In this document: one piece after another, positions 45,228-53,337 of the stretch
Layout: each line of letters opens with the position of its first letter
Numbering within the stretch: position 1 is the first letter of the stretch
Assembly (NCBI RefSeq): GCF_002157145.1
Contig: NZ_CP021361.1
Span: 2,535,001-2,599,000 of the forward strand
From: Acidovorax carolinensis
GTDB taxonomy: Bacteria > Pseudomonadota > Gammaproteobacteria > Burkholderiales > Burkholderiaceae_C
Length of the DNA stretch: 64,000 nt
Reading direction: 5' to 3'
Notes under the pieces: model-generated
Seen by the model: only the letters and a program-made list of their open reading frames with translations
What the model was told of the DNA's origin: nothing
The model's database searches: none
Made by a program: the position numbers and the translations under genes

Positions 45228-45674
45228 TCAGGCGTCTTCGTTGGGGTCGGCGCCGACTGGCAGGCCGCCAGCGCCGCCGCAGTTCAGGCACAGGCGGGCG
45301 CGGCTCACGTCCTCGGAGAAGTGGAAGCGGCCGCAGCACATGCACCTGAGCCAGCCCACCGTGCGCACCACGCGGGGAGGCTGCACGTTGAGGTCGATGA
45401 CGTTGGCGCGTCGCGCGCCGCCGTCGAATGCCCAGCGCGTCGGCTCCACCAGCGGCTTCGCAACGTCGCAGTCCTCGGGCGTCCTGACCCTTCGCGGGCC
45501 GGGCGTCGCGCCGAGCCAGCGGAAGGTCGGGAAGTTTGGGCTGTGGGCGCGCTGCTGCACGGAGCTGACGCTCATGCCAAGTGCCTGGGCCGCCTGCCGG
45601 GCGCTGGGGTATCGCACCCCCGCGACCTCGATGGCGACGGCGTGCCCGCTAGGCGCCGCGGTTGACGCTGCCAT
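45228..45674 (-). CDS. Hypothetical HTH / zinc-ribbon protein
   Basis: 148 residues. The N-terminal half has a helix-turn-helix-like segment (YPSARQAAQALGMSVSSVQQ) of the kind found in phage and homing-endonuclease associated proteins. The C-terminal half has two CxxC-type pairs (RCMCCGRF and LCLNCGGAGG), a small zinc ribbon. Likely a DNA-binding regulator of the element. Its start overlaps the end of the 45649..45897 gene. Confidence 0.62.
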   Translation of the reverse strand: MAASTAAPSGHAVAIEVAGVRYPSARQAAQALGMSVSSVQQRAHSPNFPTFRWLGATPGPRRVRTPEDCDVAKPLVEPTRWAFDGGARRANVIDLNVQPPRVVRTVGWLRCMCCGRFHFSEDVSRARLCLNCGGAGGLPVGADPNEDA

Positions 45675-45897
45675 GCTGGCGGCCTGCCTCGTACTCGTTC
45701 GACATGGCCTGCCACGTGTCCGCGTCGATGCGTGGGATAGGGCCGATGCAGGTCATCTCGCAACTGCGGGCAAGGGCATCGCGCCCGCCCATCGCCACGA
45801 CCGTCTGCGGTGCCGTCTCGTCGAAGGCGTCGAGGTTGCGGTCGATCTGCTCGGCGCGCAGCAGAGCCTCCTCGACGGTCAGCATCTCACTCGTCAT
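45649..45897 (-). CDS. Small hypothetical protein
   Basis: 82 residues, acidic, no domain recognised (MTSEMLTVEEALLRAEQIDR). Real by position: its start overlaps the preceding gene by 11 bases and its end overlaps the next start by 26 bases, forming a tight three-gene unit with the TerS-like gene. Confidence 0.58.
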   Translation of the reverse strand: MTSEMLTVEEALLRAEQIDRNLDAFDETAPQTVVAMGGRDALARSCEMTCIGPIPRIDADTWQAMSNEYEAGRQHGSVNRGA

Positions 45898-46402
45898 CGT
45901 CTTGCTCCTTGTTCGCGTGGTACTTGGAGAGCAGCCCCGTCAGCGCCTTGCGCTCGTCGGCCGACATGCGCAGCAGCGCCTCGGCGTCGAGGCCTGTGGA
46001 GTCCACCTTGACGCGCAGGCGGTCCGCCATCTGGTCGCCGTAGCGCCACTTGAGAAGGACCTCCATCAGCCTGTCGCTGTACTTGCGCACCGTCAGCGGG
46101 CGCTCGTCGCCGGTCTCGGGGTCGGCCACGGTCGAGACGCGGCCCTGGTGGATAACAGGCTCATCGACGCCGACGGCAGCACGCCGATAGGCTTCTTCGA
46201 GCAGGCTGTCGAGCGCCACCTCGACGGCCGCCTCCCACTGCGTGCGGAACTCCAGGTCGTTGGCCTTGTGATAGAAGGCCGTCGAGCGCACGATCCCCGC
46301 AGCGGCTGCCGCAGCCTTGGGGCTCGCCGTGTCTTCGAGCACCGCAAGGAAGATCGCCTTCCTCTCCGGTGTGAAGGTGTTGGGGATAGATGGGCGGCTC
46401 AC
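45887..46402 (-). CDS. Terminase small subunit-like DNA-binding protein
   Basis: 171 residues. The N-terminal HTH (FTPERKAIFLAVLEDTASPK, AAAAAGIVRSTAFYHK) is followed by EAYRRAAVGVDEPVIHQGR and TVRKYSDRLMEVLLKWR, a pattern common to small terminase subunits that recognise pac or cos sites. In phage satellites, an own TerS redirects packaging of helper-phage heads to satellite DNA. No large terminase is present. The acidic C-terminus (NKEQDDDE) is unremarkable. Confidence 0.55.
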   Translation of the reverse strand: MSRPSIPNTFTPERKAIFLAVLEDTASPKAAAAAAGIVRSTAFYHKANDLEFRTQWEAAVEVALDSLLEEAYRRAAVGVDEPVIHQGRVSTVADPETGDERPLTVRKYSDRLMEVLLKWRYGDQMADRLRVKVDSTGLDAEALLRMSADERKALTGLLSKYHANKEQDDDE

Positions 46403-46436
46403 GTCTGTTCTCCGAAAAATGGCTTACGGAGTTATC

Positions 46437-46473
46437 GTGTCGTGCTTATGCGCGCAGGCACGCCATCGTTCTT
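46437..46473 (-). promoter_or_regulatory. Shared upstream motif, copy 2
   Basis: GTGTCGTG-N15-ACGCCATCGTTCTT, 35 bases before the start of the TerS-like gene. Confidence 0.55.
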
Positions 46474-46641
46474 TCAAGCACATCAACGGCTTGGAGGGCT
46501 TTGGCCCGCGAATCAATGATTGGTGGGTCGAACGGCCCGGATCGTTGACCTCGCGCGCGAAGGTCTCGGCGCAGCAGGTTGGGCACGTTCGACCACCGTG
46601 ATTCCCTCTTTGAAGGGGTTCGGTTTTTCGATCGTCAAGGC

Positions 46642-46853
46642 GATTGTCAAGGTCGTCGTCTATAGACTGACGACCATCCTGACAATCAAATCCTCCAGTG
46701 ACTTTCGCTTTGACAATCGGGTGGCCGAAAGTGGCCTAAGTGCTTGTCGCGCTTAGATTGTCAGCTCGACAATCGAACCTGACAATCGACGACAATCTGA
46801 TTGTCAGGGGGCGTGACAATCGAACACCGAAAATCGTGCCCCGTGACAATCGA
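46642..46853. repeat. Iteron-like array, probable replication origin
   Basis: Ten copies of GACAATC or its complement GATTGTC, most extended to TGACAATCGA. They occur at about 46642, 46681, 46712, 46756, 46768, 46781, 46790, 46799, 46815 and 46845, in both orientations. They lie immediately downstream of the primase-helicase gene's stop, A/T-rich against the surroundings. Confidence 0.75.
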
Positions 46854-46863
46854 AATTGCCTGC

Positions 46864-48936
46864 TCACCCCTCCGTCCTGACCAGGATTCCGAGCTTCGGG
46901 TTGCGCGGGTCTGCGGGTTCCTGCCACACCAGCCCGCCGTCTGCTGACTGCTTGGCGTTGTCACGGGTGCAGTGCTTGGGGATCGCTTCCTCAATCCTGC
47001 GGCGCGCCGTCTTGTCCGCCACCCCATCGCGCTCGCACACGGCTTCGGCCAACTCCTTCAACGGCACGCTGCCACCGCGCTCGCTCGCCATCTGGCGCGC
47101 CAGCTCCACGATCAGGTCCGTCCTGCCATCAAAGTCACCACCCGCATCGACCATCGCAGTCGGCTTGAGAACAAGGGAGTCGGCTGCCTTCTCCAAGTTG
47201 AAGCGCATAGGCCCTTCGCGCTCGGCGTCCTTCTGCTTGTGCACGGCGACCTTGATCGAGTGACCGTCGGTGGAGCGCTCCACCTCGACGGTCGTGTCCA
47301 TCGCGCCTAGCAGCGCCGTGCTGCCGCGCATGCCTTTGCTCACGTCCTTGCCCGAGTGGTGGACCACGACCACGGCGGCGCCAGTCGCGTCGCGCAGCTT
47401 CTTCATGCTGGCGATGTAGCGCCCCATGTCCTTCGCCGAGTTCTCGTCGGCGCCTGCGGCTGTCTGGTTCAGGGTGTCGATGACGATCAGGCGCAGCGGC
47501 CCGAGCTCATCGGTCACAGCTTGGACGAAGGCGCGCACACCGCCATCCTTCTCGGCTGCGAGGTTGAGTTCGTCGCGCATCAGGTGGAGTTGGAAAGCAC
47601 GGCCCTGTGCCCCGCGATTCACCTTCCAGGCGCGCATGCGCTTGCCGAGGCCCGGCGCGCCCTCCGCCGCGATGTACAGGACGCCGCCGCGCTCGACGGT
47701 GCGCCCGTGCCAGTCCATGCCGCTCGCAATGGCCATCGCCATGTCCACTGCAAGGAATGACTTGCACGATTCGGGCGGCCCGTAGATCGCTGCGATGCTG
47801 GCTTCGACCAGGACGCCTTGCACCAGCCACTTCGGCGGCGGCAGCCTCTCCACCTCGTCGATGCTCAGGAAGCGCCAGCGGCTGGATTCGGCTTCGACGG
47901 TGCCGTCGTCCTCCCACACGTCGAAGTCGTCCTCTGGGTCCGGCGATGCGATGTCGCCGCCGACCTCTTGCAGGTACATGCGCAGCGTGGCCGTCGTGAT
48001 CTTCTGGTCGCGGTTGACGTGCAGCGAGTCCCAGCGGCGGCCGACGATCCAGTCCTGGTCGGCGTACTCGGGATCGCCCATGCACCAGTCGATGAACTCC
48101 TGCCTCCCTTCGCCGTCGGTGGCGTAGTGGCAGGCCATCATCAGTTCCTTCCAGCGCTCGTGCTGCTTCTTGCCGAAGTCGCACGGGTCGAGCTGTTCCA
48201 GTGTTTTCGCCAGCAGCTCAGGCGTGAGTTCGCCAGCGTCCGATGATGCCGCGGCAACGCGCTCCGGCCTGCGAGCCATCTTCAGCACGTTCGACGGCAA
48301 GTCAGGCATGTCGGCCAGCGGCGGCGAGTCGGTGGCCCATTCGTAGCGACCGCCTGTTGGGTGGACGGAGCCGGCAGCGACCACCTGGCGGCCGAGCGAC
48401 TTGAACTCCAGCCCCGCATAGCCCTCGATGCTTTCCAGCAGCACCGCACCCGCAGGTTTCCTGAAGTAGTAGTGGTGCCCCGGTGTATTCAGGTTGCCGG
48501 TGAGAACGTGGGGCGCTGCTGACAGGTCGATGCCCGTGTCGGCCACCAGCTTGTCGAGGCTGTTCGTGCCGTCGGGGAAGTGGCGCGGGTCAACGTCCAG
48601 CACAACCACGTCGGCGGGCAGGCGGACACCCAGATTCAGACGTTCGCGCTGCGCCCGTTCGAGCGTTTCGGCGTGGTCGTACTGCCGGGTTGTCCAGCGG
48701 CCGTCGGCGGGGGCCTTGCCGAGTTCGCGCCCATCGCGGCTGATCGCATTCCAGCAGTGCAGCGGGATCAGTTCCAGGCGGGCGCCACGGTACGGCCGCA
48801 CGTCATCGAACGATGGTGTAGGCGCTTGGCGCATCCCGGCATCATTTGATCCGGTGAGCTTGCTCACCTCTCCAGGTTGTTGACCATTGGCGCCCACGGA
48901 CTCGTCCCCCGTGGGCGTTTTCTTTTGTTCGCTCAT
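46864..48936 (-). CDS. Replication protein: primase-polymerase plus RepA-like helicase
   Basis: 690 residues in three parts. Residues ~45-200 form a primase-polymerase (AEP-type) domain with DVD (114-116, VVLDVDPRHF) and the His motif GHHYYF; about 250-325 resemble a primase C-terminal helical region (ERWKELMMACHYATDGEGRQ); 365-560 are a RecA-like hexameric helicase with Walker A GPPESCKS (386-393), Walker B LIVIDTLNQ (Asp487) and VVVHHSGKD. The C-terminal part is a winged-helix-like region. It should prime and unwind replication from the adjacent iterons. Starts four bases after the AlpA-like stop. Confidence 0.88.
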   Translation of the reverse strand: MSEQKKTPTGDESVGANGQQPGEVSKLTGSNDAGMRQAPTPSFDDVRPYRGARLELIPLHCWNAISRDGRELGKAPADGRWTTRQYDHAETLERAQRERLNLGVRLPADVVVLDVDPRHFPDGTNSLDKLVADTGIDLSAAPHVLTGNLNTPGHHYYFRKPAGAVLLESIEGYAGLEFKSLGRQVVAAGSVHPTGGRYEWATDSPPLADMPDLPSNVLKMARRPERVAAASSDAGELTPELLAKTLEQLDPCDFGKKQHERWKELMMACHYATDGEGRQEFIDWCMGDPEYADQDWIVGRRWDSLHVNRDQKITTATLRMYLQEVGGDIASPDPEDDFDVWEDDGTVEAESSRWRFLSIDEVERLPPPKWLVQGVLVEASIAAIYGPPESCKSFLAVDMAMAIASGMDWHGRTVERGGVLYIAAEGAPGLGKRMRAWKVNRGAQGRAFQLHLMRDELNLAAEKDGGVRAFVQAVTDELGPLRLIVIDTLNQTAAGADENSAKDMGRYIASMKKLRDATGAAVVVVHHSGKDVSKGMRGSTALLGAMDTTVEVERSTDGHSIKVAVHKQKDAEREGPMRFNLEKAADSLVLKPTAMVDAGGDFDGRTDLIVELARQMASERGGSVPLKELAEAVCERDGVADKTARRRIEEAIPKHCTRDNAKQSADGGLVWQEPADPRNPKLGILVRTEG

Positions 48937-48939
48937 CGG

Positions 48940-49233
48940 TCAGCCCTCCACGTTCGCGCGATCGACACGGGCCTTGCGCGACTCGTAAGAGCGGGACAGC
49001 GGCTGGACCTCGACCATGTAGGCGCGCAGGTCGCCGACGCGATAGCGGATGACCTTTGGGCCGACGCGCTGGTAGGTCGGGCCGCGGCGCTGGCTGCGAT
49101 ACCAGTTCAGGGCGTTGGGGCTGAGGCGCAGGAAGGCGGCGGCCTCGTGGACGTTGAGCAGCGCCTCGTCGGGCAGCGCATGAAGTTCGCGCAGTTCGGC
49201 GAGCGTTACCGTCAAGCGGGTGGGGTTCGTCAT
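48940..49233 (-). CDS. AlpA/excisionase-like helix-turn-helix protein
   Basis: 97 residues. LLNVHEAAAFLRLSPNALNW then YRSQRRGPTYQRVGPKVIRY is the MerR-like winged-helix fold of AlpA regulators and excisionases (HTH_17). Such proteins control integrase expression and excision in P4-like elements and satellites. ATG 49233 chosen (MTNPTRLTVTL). Translationally close to the replication gene, so probably an early operon. Confidence 0.78.
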   Translation of the reverse strand: MTNPTRLTVTLAELRELHALPDEALLNVHEAAAFLRLSPNALNWYRSQRRGPTYQRVGPKVIRYRVGDLRAYMVEVQPLSRSYESRKARVDRANVEG

Positions 49234-49539
49234 CTCTTGGACTCCGTTCAGCGATCCCCGCAAGGCGATGTGCCGGTGCGGGGACTGCCTGCTGTGCGTC
49301 GCAGAGATGGACCCGTTAGCTCCCCTCAGTCAGCGGGGCGAGTCGCTCATGTATGGCCTGAGCAAGCCTCGGTCGGTGTCACCCGACGAAAATGAATATG
49401 CCACAAGGCGATGGTGCGAAATACCATTACTTCTTCGGCCGTCCAGGTGAGTCGGTGGCGAGCCGAACAGGTCCAGGCGGCTCGGTATCAGGCCGAACCG
49501 CACCGGGCGCGACACGGGCCGTCTGGTGAGACCGTGCGG
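49234..49539. other. Gap between the AlpA-like gene and the integrase gene
   Basis: About 305 bases with no gene; expected to hold the promoter of the early operon. Direct and inverted GAGCCGAAC/GTTCGGC-type segments near 49455-49500 could be regulator sites, but are not certain. Confidence 0.4.
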
Positions 49540-50727
49540 CTATTCCTTGGGCTGCGGCGGCCACTCTCCGGGCGTCCAGGTCAGACCGAGTGCGTCCAGC
49601 ACATTGGCCGACGCCTTCTCCTGCCACGTCCGCAGGTGGTGCAGGCTGGGGTTCAGGTAGCCCATCGTGACGTTGCCCGCAGCGTGGTTCAGCAGGAATT
49701 TCAACTCGGCGATGGGCACGCCCGATTCAAGAGCCAGCGTTGCGTAGGTATGGCGGAGGGCATGGCCGATCAAGTCGCCCAGCTCGTACTGCGCCACCTC
49801 GGCGACATGGCCCGACTTCGAGTCGGCAGGGAACAACCAAGGCGAGCGCCGATAGGCCAGCTTGTTCTGCTCGGACCTGTGGGCTACGAGGTCTTGCAGT
49901 GGGCCGGACAGAGGCAGGTCGAAGGCGCGGGCGGCCCCACCCTTGGGTTTCGGCACATGCAGGGCGTCGCCCGTCTGGTTCAGTTGCTCGGCCCTCGCCT
50001 CGCAGGCGGCGGTGCGGCGCATGCCGGTCAGGATCATGAAAAGATGGAGGTCGCGGCGCACGGGGCTGCCCAGCGCGACCACCGCCTTGCCCCACGCCTT
50101 CAGCTTCTCGGCGTTGGCATCCACCTTGCGGCGCTTGAGACCGTGGTAATCGACGTTGGCGGTTGGATTCGCGGGAAGGTCGGGGTGCTCGCGCAACCCG
50201 CGGTTGTAGACGGCGCGCAGGATGCGGAAAACGGTATCTGCTGTGGGCGCGCCATGCTTTGCGGTGATGCGGACGTGGCGCTCGCGCACGCCGGCACGGT
50301 CCGCGCCGAGTTCGGCCAGCGGTGTGTCGAGCCAGTCGGATAGGTACTGATCGCAGCAGTAGCGGTAGTCGTCCTTGGTGCGCTGAGCCAACGGCTTGGC
50401 GGTGAGGTGCAGGTCGAGTGCCTGCCTGAGCGTGATGCCCTGCGCCCGCGCCTTGCGGCGCTCCTCGTTCGGGTTTGTGCCGCTGCGCATGCCGACGAGG
50501 GTCTGCCTGGCGGCATCGCGGGCTTGCTTGGCGTCGAGCGCAGGATGGTCGCCCAGCTTCGCGCGAACCTGCTTTCCGTTGACCAGCGACTGGACGTAGT
50601 AGGCCCGCTTGGTCGCGGTCACGATGAGGTAGAAGCCCCTGAGTTCGGGGTCGGCGTAAAGCACGGGCTTGCCGCGCTCGGCGTATGGTGCCCTCTCGAC
50701 GAGGGCCTGCGTTATCTTGGCTTTCAT
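49540..50727 (-). CDS. Tyrosine site-specific integrase of the tRNA-Thr element
   Basis: 395 residues, P4-integrase type: N-terminal arm-binding DUF4102-like domain (ALVERAPYAERGKPVLYADP..GFYLIV), core-binding domain, and the catalytic domain. Visible catalytic residues: Arg in ILTGMRRTAACEA, His-x-x-Arg in GHALRHTYAT, and the nucleophile Tyr in HAAGNVTMGYLNP. Integrates the element at the tRNA-Thr 3' end; the gene starts 170 bases from attR, the normal arrangement. ATG 50727 chosen over an upstream extension. Confidence 0.94.
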   Translation of the reverse strand: MKAKITQALVERAPYAERGKPVLYADPELRGFYLIVTATKRAYYVQSLVNGKQVRAKLGDHPALDAKQARDAARQTLVGMRSGTNPNEERRKARAQGITLRQALDLHLTAKPLAQRTKDDYRYCCDQYLSDWLDTPLAELGADRAGVRERHVRITAKHGAPTADTVFRILRAVYNRGLREHPDLPANPTANVDYHGLKRRKVDANAEKLKAWGKAVVALGSPVRRDLHLFMILTGMRRTAACEARAEQLNQTGDALHVPKPKGGAARAFDLPLSGPLQDLVAHRSEQNKLAYRRSPWLFPADSKSGHVAEVAQYELGDLIGHALRHTYATLALESGVPIAELKFLLNHAAGNVTMGYLNPSLHHLRTWQEKASANVLDALGLTWTPGEWPPQPKE

Positions 50728-50757
50728 GCGTTGGCTCCGAGTGAAGCGGGCCACGGC

Positions 50758-50796
50758 GCGAACACGGTTTAGCACCACAAGGTGCCGTGTGTTCGC
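50758..50796. promoter_or_regulatory. Inverted repeat upstream of the integrase gene
   Basis: GCGAACACGG pairs with CCGTGTGTTCGC, with an inner GCACC/GGTGC pair. A candidate operator or hairpin controlling the integrase. Confidence 0.5.
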
Positions 50797-50899
50797 ACGA
50801 CGTTTTGCCCGCTGACAGAGCCATTAAGTCGCGGTTTTGCTTGCTTGTAAGCGCCCTATGCCATCTAATATCGAATCATGGTGTGGCCTATGCGCGCCG

Positions 50900-50948
50900 A
50901 TTCGTAATGAGAAGGTCGGGTGTTCGATTCATCTCTCCGGCACCAAAT
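50900..50948. repeat. attR: 49-bp direct repeat of the tRNA-Thr 3' end
   Basis: Exact copy of 40264-40312; marks the right edge of the element. Confidence 0.93.
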
Positions 50949-50950
50949 AG

Positions 50951-50986
50951 AAGCCCCTGATTCGCAAGAGTCAGGGGCTTTTTGCG
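50951..50986 (+). terminator. Original terminator of tRNA-Thr, displaced by the insertion
   Basis: AAGCCCCTGA..TCAGGGGCTT stem and T-run directly after attR. Confidence 0.85.
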
Positions 50987-51112
50987 TGTAATGGGACGAA
51001 AGGCATTCGGCTGCACCCGCACTGCCGAGTGTCACATCACCCAGACAGTTGCAGCGAACAATTCATACAGCAGACCTGCACGCCATCTGTGCAACGCTTG
51101 CCACTTCGCGCG

Positions 51113-51652
51113 TCATTCATCCTCTGCAGCGCCGATGCCCGGAAAGAGCACCTCGGTATAGCCAAACTGCGCAAAATCGCGCACCCGAATGGGATACAGC
51201 TTGCCAATCAGGTGGTCGCATTCGTGCTGCACGACGCGGGCATGAAATCCTTCCACCGTCCTGTCGATCGGGTCGCCATAGGGGTCAAACCCTGTATAGC
51301 GAATGCGCGACCAGCGTGGCACCTTGCCACGCAATCCCGGCACCGACAGACATCCCTCCCAGTCCTCATCCTCCTCTGCACCCACGGGGGTAATGACCGG
51401 ATTGAGAAGCACCGTCGGCGGCACCAGCGGCCGGTCGGGATAGCGGGGATTGGCGCCGGTGGAGCCAAAAATCACCACCTGCAGATCGACGCCAATCTGG
51501 GGGGCCGCCAGGCCTGCACCATTGACCGATCGCATGGTATCGAACATGTCGCGCACCAACAGGTGCAACGCATCGGTATCAAACCTCTGCACGGGCTGGG
51601 CTATACGCAGCAGACGCGGATCGCCCATCTTCAAGATAGTGTGGATGGTCAT
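51113..51652 (-). CDS. def: Peptide deformylase
   Basis: Removes the formyl group from the N-terminal Met of new proteins; metal enzyme, cytoplasmic. 179 residues with the three motifs [17 protein letters not shown] and QHECDHL (two His and the catalytic Glu; Cys of motif 2 is the third ligand). The [11 protein letters not shown] insertion is unremarkable. ATG 51652 ([15 protein letters not shown]) chosen. Possibly a second deformylase copy, since it is not next to fmt. Confidence 0.95.
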   Translation of the reverse strand: MTIHTILKMGDPRLLRIAQPVQRFDTDALHLLVRDMFDTMRSVNGAGLAAPQIGVDLQVVIFGSTGANPRYPDRPLVPPTVLLNPVITPVGAEEDEDWEGCLSVPGLRGKVPRWSRIRYTGFDPYGDPIDRTVEGFHARVVQHECDHLIGKLYPIRVRDFAQFGYTEVLFPGIGAAEDE

Positions 51653-51753
51653 TCGAACAGGCCAGTCAACAGCGGCAGTGCACCGCCTGGGTGAGAAAAC
51701 CGACAAGCATAGCGGGAGCACCATGCCTTTGCGACCATGCACAATCGCGCTCA

Positions 51754-52173
51754 ATGGCTTCGCCCTCCGACGATCCTCCCGCCCCCCAGATGCCCAAGGT
51801 GCTGCCGCGACCCTTGCGCTGGCTGCTGAAGATTTTTGCAGGGATGTGCCTGATCCTGGGCGTTGTGGGTGTATTCGTGCCTGGGCTGCCCACCACCGTT
51901 TTCATCCTGATGGCGGCATGGGCAGCAGCCCGCAGCTCGCCCGCACTGTTTCGATGGCTTTGGCATCACCGTCTGTTCGGCCCCATGCTGCGCAACTGGG
52001 CAAACGGGGGCTGCGTGAGCCGCCGATCCAAGTGGAGCGCCACCCTGATGATGGCCCTGAGCAGCGTCATTCTGGTGTTTACGGACGCACCGCGCTGGGC
52101 TGTGGTGCTTGCATGCATCTGCATGGCGTGCGTGTTGGCGTGGCTGTGGCGCAGACGTGAACCCGCACGGTAG
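51754..52173 (+). CDS. ybaN: YbaN/DUF454 family membrane protein
   Basis: 139 residues, two or three hydrophobic segments. Family block [20 protein letters not shown] near residue 35 and NW following are the DUF454 signature. Function unknown. ATG 51754 chosen. Divergent from def with about 100 bases between. Confidence 0.85.
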   Translation: MASPSDDPPAPQMPKVLPRPLRWLLKIFAGMCLILGVVGVFVPGLPTTVFILMAAWAAARSSPALFRWLWHHRLFGPMLRNWANGGCVSRRSKWSATLMMALSSVILVFTDAPRWAVVLACICMACVLAWLWRRREPAR

Positions 52174-52236
52174 CCTTTCAGACAGCCGCCAGTCACGTAG
52201 AAATGCTCATTTTTATGTATATAATCTAAATCTTGT

Positions 52237-52312
52237 TCCTCGATAGCTCAGTCGGTAGAGCGCCGGACTGTTAATCCGTAGGTCCCTGGTTCGAGCCCAG
52301 GTCGAGGAGCCA
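52237..52312 (+). tRNA. tRNA-Asn (GTT), copy 1
   Basis: TCCTCGATAGCTCAGTCGG start, anticodon loop CTGTTAA (GTT), encoded CCA. TATAAT at 52220-52225 is a likely -10 box. Confidence 0.96.
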
Positions 52313-52320
52313 AGAATTTC

Positions 52321-52350
52321 AGGCCCTGCATGTGTACGCAGGGCCTTTTA
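52321..52350 (+). terminator. Hairpin after the first tRNA-Asn
   Basis: AGGCCCTGC..GCAGGGCCT stem with a short T-run. Confidence 0.75.
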
Positions 52351-52362
52351 CATACCGATCAT

Positions 52363-52438
52363 TCCTCGATAGCTCAGTCGGTAGAGCGCCGGACTGTTAA
52401 TCCGCAGGTCCCTGGTTCGAGTCCAGGTCGGGGAGCCA
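52363..52438 (+). tRNA. tRNA-Asn (GTT), copy 2
   Basis: Same anticodon and D-arm as copy 1, with three changes (T-stem and acceptor side CGGGGA), encoded CCA. Accessory DNA begins right after it. Confidence 0.96.
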
Positions 52439-52449
52439 AGTAAATCAAG

Positions 52450-52481
52450 AGTCAGCAGGTTAGCGCCTGCTGACTTTTTTG
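52450..52481 (+). terminator. Terminator after the second tRNA-Asn
   Basis: AGTCAGCAGG..CCTGCTGACT stem and six T. Confidence 0.88.
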
Positions 52482-52697
52482 CTTTTTGGATCTGCCGTGT
52501 CCGACACGTGTCCGAAATTCTTCGCAGACACGTGCATGTGTCCGGATCGCAACAGACTGGCCTTGTCTAGGCGGCATCGACTACGTCAAGCTGCTCGGTG
52601 ACATACCTCTATGGGCTAGATTTGTCAGCGAATCCAGCATGACCGAGGCGCCCGCAGCGCCCTACAGTTGCCTACATGCCTCCACCGGGAGATTGCC
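52482..52697. other. Leader region of the AlpA-like gene
   Basis: About 215 bases. Contains CCGACACGTGTCCG and a second AGACACGTGCATGTGTCC within 50 bases, i.e. repeated CACGTG-centred palindromes, possible operator sites. No gene seen. Confidence 0.45.
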
Positions 52698-52925
52698 GTG
52701 CAACAGACCTCCGCCCCACCCCCGGAAACACAAGATCAAGTATCGACCGTGTTTCTGCGCATGCCATCCGTCATACAGATGACGGGCTTGGGTCGATCGA
52801 CGATCTATAGGCTCATCGCCCAACAACAGTTCCCCTGCCCCGTTCGTCTCGGTGTGCGCGCAGTGGCCTGGCGCCGCAGCGAACTGGATCTATGGAGCCA
52901 GTCACGTCCAGCGACATCGCACTGA
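52698..52925 (+). CDS. AlpA-family regulatory protein
   Basis: 75 residues. FLRMPSVIQMTGLGRSTIYR and LIAQQQFPCPVRLGVRAVAW are the classic AlpA pattern (HTH plus F..P..L G.R.V.W). I start at GTG 52698, with GGGAG seven bases upstream. AlpA regulators sit near integrases in cryptic prophages and islands; no integrase is seen here, so the neighbouring element is incomplete or its integrase lies beyond the window. Confidence 0.82.
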   Translation: MQQTSAPPPETQDQVSTVFLRMPSVIQMTGLGRSTIYRLIAQQQFPCPVRLGVRAVAWRRSELDLWSQSRPATSH

Positions 52926-53084
52926 AACGGACAGGCACTCCATCGGGACCACTCGGAGAGGATAGTCAGGCATTCGAGTCCTCAAGCTTTTGAAGTTTGA
53001 TTGCCTGCTCAATGAGTCCGAGCCCCTTCGAGTCGCCGACTTCAGGGTCAAAATACATTCTTCGTAGCCTATCGAGGAGCGCAA

Positions 53085-53330
53085 GTGCGCCCTCAAGGCC
53101 CACAAGCGCGCAGCACCATCCCGGTCGATCGCCAGGACCTCGTGCTCGATATGGTCGATGTGGAGTGCATGAAACACCTTGAACCTACAGGCGTGGAAAA
53201 CGGAGCCGTGTCCGAGCTGCTGGATCTAGTGGGGTTGTACCAGGGCTTGCCGCTGGACGAGGACTGCAAACGCATGCTTCTTCTGGCATCACTGGTGAAA
53301 CCTTTGACTCGGTACGCGCGAGAGGACTGA
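53085..53330 (+). CDS. Small hypothetical protein
   Basis: 81 residues from GTG 53085, which has GAGGAG five bases upstream. No domain recognised; the second half is helical (SELLDLVGLYQGLPLDEDCK). It ends seven bases before the CoiA-like gene, so the two are probably cotranscribed. Confidence 0.5.
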   Translation: MRPQGPQARSTIPVDRQDLVLDMVDVECMKHLEPTGVENGAVSELLDLVGLYQGLPLDEDCKRMLLLASLVKPLTRYARED

Positions 53331-53337
53331 GCAACCC

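Larger units (their letters stand above)
46403..46863. other. Non-coding control region of the element
   Basis: 460 bases with no gene. It holds the second shared upstream motif (46437-46473) and the iteron-like array (46642-46853), and separates the replication genes from the TerS-like unit. Confidence 0.7.
40264..50948. mobile_element. tRNA-Thr integrated element (phage-satellite or integrative-plasmid like, about 10.7 kb)
   Basis: Bounded by the 49-bp repeats. On the minus strand from the right end it reads integrase, AlpA/excisionase-like protein, primase-helicase, iteron-like array, terminase-small-subunit-like protein and small unknown genes. The left part carries the restriction-methylation pair. 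No capsid, portal, tail, relaxase or conjugation genes are visible. This integrase-AlpA-primase-TerS plan is like that of phage-inducible chromosomal islands of Gram-negative bacteria. The part 41318-43282 is visibly less GC-rich than its surroundings. Confidence 0.85.

Noticed and set aside
46642-46853. Short repeats considered as a CRISPR array
   Set aside because: Units are about 10 bp with irregular spacing and both orientations; no cas genes.
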